DNA of 42,888 nt from Bacteroidota bacterium (GTDB lineage: Bacteria; Bacteroidota; Bacteroidia; NS11-12g; UBA955), in assembly GCA_025354385.1 (NCBI GenBank), contig JANXMZ010000035.1, positions 1-42,888 of the forward strand. Reading direction: 5' to 3'. Below, piece after piece: positions 1 to 6,922 of this stretch. The notes beneath the pieces were generated by a model. That model worked only from the letters and a program-made list of their open reading frames with translations, ran no database searches and was not told the DNA's origin. The position numbers were made by a program, and so were the translations under genes. The first letter of the stretch is position 1. Each line of letters begins with the position of its first letter.

Positions 1-2
1 AT

Positions 3-128
3 AGGTATCTCGACGAATTCTGCTTCAGGATTAACCGATCTCAGATGAAAAATAATGTGTTCAACAATATTATTGGTAGAATGGTGGCTGCTGACAAAAT
101 TTATCAAGACAAATTAATATGCAATTAA
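3..128 (+). CDS. IS1595-family (ISXO2-like) transposase, C-terminal end (partial)
   Basis: The plus strand is open from the window edge in frame 3 and ends at TAA 126-128, giving 41 residues. It begins RYLDEFCFRINR, which matches the final conserved block of ISXO2-like DDE transposases of the IS1595 family (usual form YLxEFxYRFNRR). Only this tail is visible, so it is unknown whether the element is intact to the left. No terminal inverted repeat could be confirmed between its stop and the stop of the next gene at 149. It converges on the end of the cbb3 operon. The family call rests on a short motif, so it is likely but not certain. Confidence 0.65.
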   Translation, partial: RYLDEFCFRINRSQMKNNVFNNIIGRMVAADKIYQDKLICN

Positions 129-148
129 CTACTGACCTCTATAATTTT

Positions 149-859
149 TTATTTCCTTTCGCAACAATTGACCGTACCTTTCTCCAAGCTGGGAGAGACA
201 TAGGGGATACCCAAATTTAAACCACGCAATATTAACAAACAGGCCACACACATAATAATATAAGGACTGATTTTATTTAACCAAGAACGCACCTTAACAG
301 ATATGAACTGGCCAAATGCCATGGTAAGTGCCATTATAGGCAAGGTGCCTAAACCAAAAGCCAACATAAGCAAACTACCTTGCCACATGCTGCCAGTAGC
401 CAAAGATGCTGCAATGGCTATATACACCAAACCACAGGGCAATAGGCCATTAAGTATACCTATGCTTAAATAGTTTTTTATTTTTTTAGGAGAGCTAAGG
501 TAATAAGATAGGCGCACTTTAATGTTTTGGGTAAACATGGCCAAGCCTGGTAGGGTATAGTGGCTGTATTTACTCACAAGTAAAATGAGTAGTATTAGGC
601 AACCGGCTACAATAGAAAGCCATTGTTGAAGATGAAAGATTTGAAAACTGCTGCCCAAGGACCCAAATACTATACCAAGGGCGGCATAGGAGAATGCCCT
701 GCCAATATTGTATAAAAGAATGGCAGTGGTTTTTTGAGTGCCTCCTAATTGCTGCACTGGTAAAGCCAATGCCAGTGGCCCACACATGCCTATGCAATGA
801 AAACTGCCCAATAGGCCAATGCTTAATCCGGAAAATATGACAACGAGTAATTCGTTCAC
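149..859 (-). CDS. SafE/UreH-type (DsbD_2) membrane protein of the cbb3 locus
   Basis: This 236-residue inner-membrane protein has about six hydrophobic segments. Near its N-terminus it has the HCIGMCGP motif (H21, C22, M25, C26) typical of the sulfite exporter TauE/SafE, UreH-like, cytochrome c biogenesis transmembrane family (PF13386-like). The paired Cys, Met and His in the first helix suggest copper handling. Relatives at the end of Bacteroidota cbb3 operons are assumed to serve oxidase or copper assembly rather than sulfite export; that role is inferred. The start is GTG, which shares one base with the ccoH stop (TAGTG), a sign of coupled translation. It is the last gene of the operon. 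The C-terminus is short and ends with a Cys pair (NCCERK). Confidence 0.82.
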   Translation of the reverse strand: MNELLVVIFSGLSIGLLGSFHCIGMCGPLALALPVQQLGGTQKTTAILLYNIGRAFSYAALGIVFGSLGSSFQIFHLQQWLSIVAGCLILLILLVSKYSHYTLPGLAMFTQNIKVRLSYYLSSPKKIKNYLSIGILNGLLPCGLVYIAIAASLATGSMWQGSLLMLAFGLGTLPIMALTMAFGQFISVKVRSWLNKISPYIIMCVACLLILRGLNLGIPYVSPSLEKGTVNCCERK

Positions 860-1296
860 TATTTTACAACAATATCTTGCTCGTGGTAATAGTTTTTATG
901 GTTGCTTTCCCATTGTATACGTATTTTATAAAACCCATTAGTGAATTTATCTTTTGGGATTATAAATAAGCCATTGGCATCGGGTTGGAAATGGAGCGAA
1001 AAGTCTTTCTTTTTATCATCGTTTTTAATAAACTCTAATTTACCATTGGCAAATGCAGTTCTTAAATTTTCGGGTATAGTAATGATAAGGGCATCATTGC
1101 TTTGGGTAATTAAAGTATCATGGGTGGCTGCATTCAGATTATCAGAAGCATCTATCTTTAGTTGGTATTTTAATTCCTTTTCGTAGTAATTAGTATCTAC
1201 CATTTCGTTGGTTTGCTGATAAGCAAGATACACCATTCCTAGCATGGCGATGATAAAGCCAACGATGACGATTGTTATTTTATGTCCCCAGTTCAT
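859..1296 (-). CDS. ccoH: FixH/CcoH family cbb3 oxidase assembly protein
   Basis: This 145-residue protein has one N-terminal membrane helix (about residues 7-27) followed by a periplasmic beta-rich domain, the FixH/YtkA-like layout. FixH/CcoH acts in assembly and stability of the cbb3 cytochrome c oxidase and usually sits between ccoG and ccoI/S genes. Here it lies downstream of ccoG, separated by an 82-base gap that holds a triple repeat. It overlaps the next gene by one base. The motif NYYEKELKYQ just after the helix resembles the YYxxxxxYQ stretch common in FixH proteins. Family membership is well supported by sequence and context. Confidence 0.88.
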   Translation of the reverse strand: MNWGHKITIVIVGFIIAMLGMVYLAYQQTNEMVDTNYYEKELKYQLKIDASDNLNAATHDTLITQSNDALIITIPENLRTAFANGKLEFIKNDDKKKDFSLHFQPDANGLFIIPKDKFTNGFYKIRIQWESNHKNYYHEQDIVVK

Positions 1297-1320
1297 TTTA
1301 TTATTTTTTGTTGTTTTTCG

Positions 1321-1375
1321 TCACACTGAGTTTATCGAAGTGTGAGTTTATCGAAGTGTGAGTTTATCGAAGTGC
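1321..1375. repeat. Three tandem 16-base repeats with a dyad
   Basis: The unit GAGTTTATCGAAGTGT occurs three times in tandem at 1328-1343, 1344-1359 and 1360-1375, the last with one final mismatch. The first copy is preceded by TCACACT (1321-1327), which pairs with AGTGTGA at 1339-1345 to form a hairpin. This resembles the intergenic repeat of the CACTTCGAyAAryTCAGTGTGA type that is scattered through many Bacteroidota genomes (from memory, not searched). It fills the widest gap within the cbb3 operon, between ccoG and ccoH. Confidence 0.85.
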
Positions 1376-1378
1376 TTA

Positions 1379-2782
1379 TTATAAAAACGGGCCCAGAAAT
1401 TTGGTTTTAATGGTTTGTATTTTTTCCCCATTGCGATACACACCAATTTTAATAGGGGTGCTGCGCGCTTTGATATCATTAGCAGAAATTTCTAAAAAGA
1501 ATGTGAACTCCCCGATAGATTCTTTTTTAAGTATAATATTTTGATTGCCTATTAATTTTACTGTGCCTTTTATATTTTCTAATTGCAAAGTAACTGGTAT
1601 TTCTTCGCGTGTTTTATTAATTATTTTGGCTTCGAATAAATTACTAATTTGCTCGCCTGGCATTTCTTGATACAATTGCCCCTTTACACGAGATATAAAT
1701 GTATCAACAGTTTTGCGAGTGGCTATCATGGCAACCATTGTTATTAAAAGTATGCCTAACAAAACAGTATATGCTTTCATGCGGGTATTGAAATGGAATT
1801 TTTTACCAGTTGTAATTTCATTTTCGGAGGCATAACGAATCAATCCTTTTTCAAATTTCAAACTTTCCATTACATCGTTACAAGCATCTATACAAGCGGT
1901 GCAACCTATACACTCCATTTGTATACCATCGCGAATATCTATACCCGTTGGGCATACCTGAACACATTTTAAACAACTAATGCAATCGCCTTCTTTGCGT
2001 TCGGCACCTTTTTTAAATTTGCCTCTTGGTTCACCGCGGTTGTAATCATAAGAAATTTGCATGGTATCTTTATCGAACATTACACTTTGTAAGCGGCCAT
2101 AAGGACAAATGGTAGTGCAAACAATGTCACGCACATAGGCATATACGGCATAAAATAACAAAGTGAAAATAATTAAGCCAAACATTAAACCTACATGGTC
2201 TTCCAGTGGTTCTTTAATAATGGTCACCACTTCGTCTATACCCAATATGTAAGCTAGAAAAGTATGAGCAATGGCGAATGAAAATAATAGAAATAAAAAA
2301 TGTTTGAAGGTTTTCTTTAAAATTTTAACAGCATTCCAAGGACCTTCGTTTATTTTTTTTTGTTGAGAAGGGGAGCCTTCTACCATCCACTCTATAGGCC
2401 GGAAAATAAATTCCATAAAAATGGTTTGTGGGCACACCCAGCCGCAAAACAGCCGACCAAACACTACTGTGAAAAGCACAATGAATACAATAAATGTAAT
2501 CATGGCAATTGCGAAAATAAAAAAATCTTGAGGCCAGAAAATTTTACTAAAAAGGATGAATTTACCTTCCAAGATATTGATCATCATGAAAGGTAAATCA
2601 TTCACCTTTACAAATGGCATTGCAAAGAATGTCAAAAGATAGAAGTAGGCCAGATACTTGCGGTAATTGGTCCACTTTCCTTTGGGTTGAAGGGCATAAA
2701 TCCATTTTCTATGGCCCTTTTCGGTAACATTACTAACCCTATCTCGGAAAGTTTCAGCATGCAAAAGTTCTTCGTCCGTCAC
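1379..2782 (-). CDS. ccoG: Cytochrome c oxidase accessory protein CcoG (FixG/RdxA)
   Basis: This 467-residue membrane iron-sulfur protein is needed for maturation of cbb3 oxidase; known homologues act as a copper reductase in the copper-delivery route. The sequence shows several N-terminal membrane helices, the family motifs CGWVCPQT and CPYGRLQ, then two ferredoxin-type clusters: CISCLKCVQVCP (from about residue 267) and CIGCTACIDAC. After another helix there is a C-terminal Ig-like FixG_C domain. The length fits the family. The ATG start lies 12 bases after the ccoP stop, so the two are co-transcribed. Confidence 0.96.
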   Translation of the reverse strand: MTDEELLHAETFRDRVSNVTEKGHRKWIYALQPKGKWTNYRKYLAYFYLLTFFAMPFVKVNDLPFMMINILEGKFILFSKIFWPQDFFIFAIAMITFIVFIVLFTVVFGRLFCGWVCPQTIFMEFIFRPIEWMVEGSPSQQKKINEGPWNAVKILKKTFKHFLFLLFSFAIAHTFLAYILGIDEVVTIIKEPLEDHVGLMFGLIIFTLLFYAVYAYVRDIVCTTICPYGRLQSVMFDKDTMQISYDYNRGEPRGKFKKGAERKEGDCISCLKCVQVCPTGIDIRDGIQMECIGCTACIDACNDVMESLKFEKGLIRYASENEITTGKKFHFNTRMKAYTVLLGILLITMVAMIATRKTVDTFISRVKGQLYQEMPGEQISNLFEAKIINKTREEIPVTLQLENIKGTVKLIGNQNIILKKESIGEFTFFLEISANDIKARSTPIKIGVYRNGEKIQTIKTKFLGPFL

Positions 2783-2794
2783 TTCTTTATTTAA

Positions 2795-3976
2795 TTATTT
2801 TTTTACTGTAATAGAATCCGTAGCCGTAGAATCTGCGGTTGTTTTAGTGCCCGTTTCTTCTGTATAGATTTCGCCTTGAGGTTCTTTGGCATTGGCAGGA
2901 TGGCTGCCTTTTATTGATTTAATAAAGCTGGCAATTTGTGCAATTTGTTTGGCAGATAATTGATCTTTCCAAGCAATCATGCCTTTTTCCACCCAACCAT
3001 ACTTAATAGTTTTGAAGATGTCTTTGAGCGAGCCACCATGTATCCAATACTCATCGGTAAGATTGGGACCAACACCACCTGGCATACTGCCTCCTGTTGC
3101 GGCATGACAGGCAATACATTTTTCTGCAAAAATTTTCTTACCTGTTTCTATATCTGGTAAGCCCAACATAGCAACTGTATTTTCATCTACATTGTTACCT
3201 TGAACCAATAACATGGCTGCTTTTTCTTTTTCTGCTTGCGCCATTTCTATATTGTATTCCTCAATTTGCAAAGGAGAAGTTTTACTAATATGATAAGTAA
3301 ATAAATAGATGGCCGCAAAAATAATAGAGCCTACAAACCCTGCTATAAACCACGGCGGGGTAATATTATCTAACTCGCGAATACCATCGTAACTATGTCC
3401 TGTATCTATTGTGCCTTCTTCCGTTAATGGTTTAAAATTATTCATTTTATCCCAAACTGTTTTTATCCAACTGCTTTCTTGTTTTGCCAATTGATTGCTG
3501 CCATCCACGGTTTGCCTAACCACTTCAACACTTTTTTGTTTGATTAAGGAATTGGTAAGAAATGAAAAGTAAACAATGAGCATGGCAAATAATGCAATTA
3601 CTGCTATAAGAATCCATGTAGTTGTGGCGCTCGAAAACAAATCACCAGACCTTGGACCAACAGGTGCATCTGTTGCCTGAGCAAACGTGGTTTGTACGAA
3701 CATGAAAAAGGCGACTAATACAATAGCTTTATTTGCTACTAAATTATTTTTCTTTTTGATTGCAAAATCTTTGGCAACTAATACAAATGTTTTACTTGAA
3801 ATATAAAGCGGTAATAATAAAACCAATGTTACTACTGTTAAAAGTACATTTATATCCAAGCTGCTTTTTGCAGGTGCTGCGGCTACAGCGGCATCTGCCT
3901 CTGCCCCAAATAAGAAGCAGGGGGTGGCAATGGCCAACAAACAAGATGCTATTCTTTTTAAATTATTTTTAGTCAT
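2795..3976 (-). CDS. ccoP: cbb3-type cytochrome c oxidase subunit III (CcoP), mono-haem
   Basis: CcoP carries electrons from donors to the CcoNO core. The ATG at 3976 is chosen because it lies 4 bases after the ccoQ stop and gives a basic plus hydrophobic N-terminus (MTKNNLKRIASCLL); this gives 393 residues. The reading frame extends to 4015, but that would run into ccoQ. There are several hydrophobic segments in the first 240 residues, including a second signal-like stretch ending TTFAQ. A single c-type haem motif CIACH (C287, C290, H291) follows, with a likely distal Met in GMIAW. Proteobacterial CcoP has two haem sites; only one is present here. A Ser/Thr-rich tail ends the protein. Confidence 0.93.
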   Translation of the reverse strand: MTKNNLKRIASCLLAIATPCFLFGAEADAAVAAAPAKSSLDINVLLTVVTLVLLLPLYISSKTFVLVAKDFAIKKKNNLVANKAIVLVAFFMFVQTTFAQATDAPVGPRSGDLFSSATTTWILIAVIALFAMLIVYFSFLTNSLIKQKSVEVVRQTVDGSNQLAKQESSWIKTVWDKMNNFKPLTEEGTIDTGHSYDGIRELDNITPPWFIAGFVGSIIFAAIYLFTYHISKTSPLQIEEYNIEMAQAEKEKAAMLLVQGNNVDENTVAMLGLPDIETGKKIFAEKCIACHAATGGSMPGGVGPNLTDEYWIHGGSLKDIFKTIKYGWVEKGMIAWKDQLSAKQIAQIASFIKSIKGSHPANAKEPQGEIYTEETGTKTTADSTATDSITVKK

Positions 3977-3980
3977 AAAT

Positions 3981-4151
3981 TTATTTGTTATTATCATCCA
4001 ATGGTAAATTTTCAATTCTGCTTATTTCTGTTTTATCAATGCTGTACATCCAATAAGTAACAAGTACAAAGAAGACAATGAACATTACCAATGAAACAAT
4101 AGGGTAAATACTTACACCCGAGATTTTTTCTAAATATGTTGAGAATTTCAT
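3981..4151 (-). CDS. ccoQ: CcoQ/FixQ small cbb3 oxidase subunit
   Basis: A 56-residue minus-strand frame runs from ATG at 4151 to TAA at 3981, between ccoNO (7-base gap) and ccoP (4-base gap). It begins MKFSTYLEKISGV, has one membrane helix (about residues 15-34, VSLVMFIVFFVLVTY), then a short charged tail ending LDDNNK. Size, topology and position between ccoNO and ccoP match CcoQ/FixQ, which stabilises the oxidase. The sequence of this family is poorly conserved, so the call leans on position. Confidence 0.88.
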   Translation of the reverse strand: MKFSTYLEKISGVSIYPIVSLVMFIVFFVLVTYWMYSIDKTEISRIENLPLDDNNK

Positions 4152-4158
4152 GTTGTTA

Positions 4159-6285
4159 TTATTTTTTGCTTTCTAATTTGATATCTGTTCCTATTCTTTG
4201 TAAATAGGCAATGATGGCGATGATTTCTTTATTGCTAGAAACTTTAATGTTATTGTCTTTTGCCAATCGGTCTGCAATGCCTTTTGCTTGTTTATCCAAA
4301 TCATCGTTGGCAATAGATTCATATCCACTTTCGTATGGCACACCCATTTTGCGCATGGCGTGTATCTTAGAATTAGTGCTTCCTCTGTCTATTTCATTTT
4401 CATAAAGAGAAGGGTAGGAAGGCATGATAGAACCTGGTGCCATAGAAGTTGGTTCGAGCATATGATTGAAATGCCATGCATCGCCATACTTACCACCAAT
4501 ACGCGCTAAATCCGGACCAGTACGTTTACTTCCCCATTGGAAAGGATGATCGTAAACAAATTCACCAGCTTTAGAATATTCTCCATAACGGGTTACTTCA
4601 TATCTAAAAGGGCGAATCATTTGTGAGTGGCAATTGTAACAACCTTCTCGTATGTATATATCTCTTCCTTGCAATTCAAGTGGAGTATATGGTTTTACAG
4701 AAGCAATGCTTGGAATGTTTTCTTTTACTAAGAATGTTGGAACCAATTCCACCAATCCTCCAATACCCACAACCACCAAACTCAATACCAATAACAAGAT
4801 TGGTTTTCTTTCTATAAAACTATGCCATATAGAATTAGAAGGTGCACGGTATTCTTTGGTTAAAGGTGCCGCTTCAGCTTCTTCTTTAGCAACAAAAGAT
4901 CCTTTTTTAGCAGTCTTCACCAAATTGTAAATCATAATAAATACACCAATTAGGAAAATTGTTCCTCCAATGGCTCTCATAATATAAAATGGTATCACCG
5001 TTTGAACAACATCTATAAACTGATATTGTAACTGACCCTCTGGAGTGAAGGCTTTCATCATGAAATAAGAACGGAAAGCACTCCAATACATTGGAATTGC
5101 ATATAATAAAATACCTAAAGTACCAATCCAGAAATGGGTTGCAGCCAATTTAGTAGAGTATAATTTAGTATTGAATAATTTGGGTATCAACCAATACATC
5201 ATACCAAAAGTTAAGAATCCATTCCAACCCAATGCGCCAATATGAACGTGTGCCACTGTCCAATCGCTATAGTGAGAAATGGCATTCACATTTTTTAATG
5301 AAAGCATAGGACCTTCAAATGTGCTCATTCCGTAACAGGTAACTGCTACCACAAAGAATTTTAAAACAGGGTCCTCGCGCACCTTGTCCCAAGCGCCTCT
5401 TAGCGTAAATAACCCATTTAACATACCACCCCAACTTGGTAAAATTAACATGATGGAGAAAGCAGTACCTAGTGATTGCGCCCACTCAGGCAAGGCAGTA
5501 TATAATAAGTGATGTGGACCAGCCCAAATGTATAAAAAAATTAAACTCCAAAAGTGAACAATACTTAAGCGATAAGAATACACAGGACGGTTGGCCGCTT
5601 TTGGCAAGAAATAATACATTAATCCTAAGTAAGGTGTTGTTAAGAAAAATGCAACAGCATTATGCCCATACCACCACTGTACCAATGCATCTTGAACACC
5701 AGCATACCACGAATAACTTTTCATAAATGATACTGGAATCTCAAATGAATTAACAATGTGCAACAAAGCCACTGTTACCCATGATGCAATAAAGAACCAA
5801 ATAGCTACATATAAATGACGCTCTCTTCTGGTAATAATAGTGGCAAACATATTTATACCAAACACTACCCAAACAAGTGTAATTAAAATATCAATAGGCC
5901 ACTCCAACTCTGCATATTCCTTACCTGTTGTAAAACCCATTAGAAGAGAAACCGCAGCACATACAATGATGAATTGCCATCCCCAAAAATGGATATTTCC
6001 TAATTTATTACTCCACATTGGCGTTTTTAGTAACCTAGGTATTGCATAATAAATGCCTGTAAAAATACCATTGCCAACAAATGCAAAAATAACAGCATTG
6101 GTATGTACAGGGCGAAGACGACCAAACGCCAAATTGGGAAAGTATTCGCTAAAATTAAGAACAGGAAATGCCAATTGAAAGGCTGCTATAACCCCCAAAA
6201 GCATTCCTACTGCGCCCCAAAAAATACATGCAATTGCAAAAAATTTTGGCAGCTTGTTGTCGTAGTAAAATTTGTCTAAATTCAT
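4159..6285 (-). CDS. ccoNO: Fused cbb3 cytochrome c oxidase subunits I/II (CcoN-CcoO)
   Basis: This 708-residue protein is the catalytic core of a high-affinity terminal oxidase that reduces O2 to water and pumps protons. Residues up to about 480 are CcoN with about 12 helices and the haem and CuB histidine motifs RPVHTNA, YGHNAVAF, GPHHLLY and AHVHIGALGWNG. After a linker, one helix (near 495-515) leads into a CcoO domain with a c-type haem site CYNCH (C549, C552, H553), followed by GPDLARIGGKY. Fusion of CcoN and CcoO is a usual Bacteroidota arrangement. The ATG start is 39 bases after the ccoS stop. Confidence 0.97.
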   Translation of the reverse strand: MNLDKFYYDNKLPKFFAIACIFWGAVGMLLGVIAAFQLAFPVLNFSEYFPNLAFGRLRPVHTNAVIFAFVGNGIFTGIYYAIPRLLKTPMWSNKLGNIHFWGWQFIIVCAAVSLLMGFTTGKEYAELEWPIDILITLVWVVFGINMFATIITRRERHLYVAIWFFIASWVTVALLHIVNSFEIPVSFMKSYSWYAGVQDALVQWWYGHNAVAFFLTTPYLGLMYYFLPKAANRPVYSYRLSIVHFWSLIFLYIWAGPHHLLYTALPEWAQSLGTAFSIMLILPSWGGMLNGLFTLRGAWDKVREDPVLKFFVVAVTCYGMSTFEGPMLSLKNVNAISHYSDWTVAHVHIGALGWNGFLTFGMMYWLIPKLFNTKLYSTKLAATHFWIGTLGILLYAIPMYWSAFRSYFMMKAFTPEGQLQYQFIDVVQTVIPFYIMRAIGGTIFLIGVFIMIYNLVKTAKKGSFVAKEEAEAAPLTKEYRAPSNSIWHSFIERKPILLLVLSLVVVGIGGLVELVPTFLVKENIPSIASVKPYTPLELQGRDIYIREGCYNCHSQMIRPFRYEVTRYGEYSKAGEFVYDHPFQWGSKRTGPDLARIGGKYGDAWHFNHMLEPTSMAPGSIMPSYPSLYENEIDRGSTNSKIHAMRKMGVPYESGYESIANDDLDKQAKGIADRLAKDNNIKVSSNKEIIAIIAYLQRIGTDIKLESKK

Positions 6286-6324
6286 ATGTTGTTACTTTGT
6301 GTAATTTATAATTGAAAATGTTAA

Positions 6325-6480
6325 TTAAGATTTATTGCTTTGTTCGTTGTCGAATAATATGCGTTGGGCAGGACTCGTTGCATCGTCAAATTGACCATCT
6401 TTTACACCCCATAGAAATCCTATCAGGAATCCTCCGGCTATTAAAATGCTTACAATCAATAAAATGATAATGACACTCAT
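6325..6480 (-). CDS. ccoS: cbb3 oxidase assembly protein CcoS
   Basis: A 51-residue minus-strand frame runs from ATG at 6480 to TAA at 6325. It has one N-terminal helix (MSVIIILLIVSILIAGGF), then FLWGVKDGQFDD, the signature of CcoS in which a short helix leads into W-x-x-x-x-GQFDD. CcoS is needed for haem and copper insertion into the oxidase. It sits 12 bases after the CBS protein and 39 bases before ccoNO, in the same direction. Confidence 0.95.
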   Translation of the reverse strand: MSVIIILLIVSILIAGGFLIGFLWGVKDGQFDDATSPAQRILFDNEQSNKS

Positions 6481-6492
6481 GTTAATTGTTTT

Positions 6493-6909
6493 TTAGTATT
6501 GTTCTAATAAATATTTAATCATATCAGTGCTTGTTACAATGCCTGTCAATTGTTTGTTTTCCATAACAGGTAATGCATGAAAATTGGCGCTTGCAAATAT
6601 TTCTGCTACATCTTTAATAGAATCATCTGAATTCACCACAGCCGGTTGCGCCGTCATTATTTGCTCGATAGTAATGGTGCTCATAATCGCAGCTTCAGAT
6701 CCTTCTTGATGCTCATACAAATTCATAAAACTTAATTTGCTCACGTCTGTACTGCTAATAATACCAACTATTTCATTGCCTTTCATTACTGGCAAGTGAT
6801 GAATATTTTCTTTTTTAATGATTTGAACAGCATGGTTTAAAGTATCATTTTGTAACACGTAATGAACATTTTTGGTCATAATGTGGCTGATTGGTTCTCT
6901 TTTTTTCAT
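6493..6909 (-). CDS. CBS-domain pair protein
   Basis: This 138-residue cytoplasmic protein consists of two CBS domains, about residues 7-62 and 78-135. Each shows the usual 'hxMT..h.....t...a........hhLPVm' pattern (SHIMTKNVHYV, HHLPVMKGNEIVGIIS; EQIMTAQPAVV, HALPVMENKQLTGIVTSTDMIKY is split over two stretches). CBS pairs usually bind adenine nucleotides. It lies 13 bases after ccoI and 12 bases before ccoS, so it belongs to the cbb3 operon. A role in adjusting oxidase assembly or copper transport to energy state is possible but is inference only. Confidence 0.9.
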   Translation of the reverse strand: MKKREPISHIMTKNVHYVLQNDTLNHAVQIIKKENIHHLPVMKGNEIVGIISSTDVSKLSFMNLYEHQEGSEAAIMSTITIEQIMTAQPAVVNSDDSIKDVAEIFASANFHALPVMENKQLTGIVTSTDMIKYLLEQY

Positions 6910-6922
6910 TCCTTTATTGGGG

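Noticed and set aside
570..797. Minus-strand frame inside the SafE-like gene
   Set aside because: It is a shadow in another frame of a clear membrane protein.
1321..1375. CRISPR-like array
   Set aside because: The three 16-base units are directly adjacent without spacers and are too short for CRISPR repeats.
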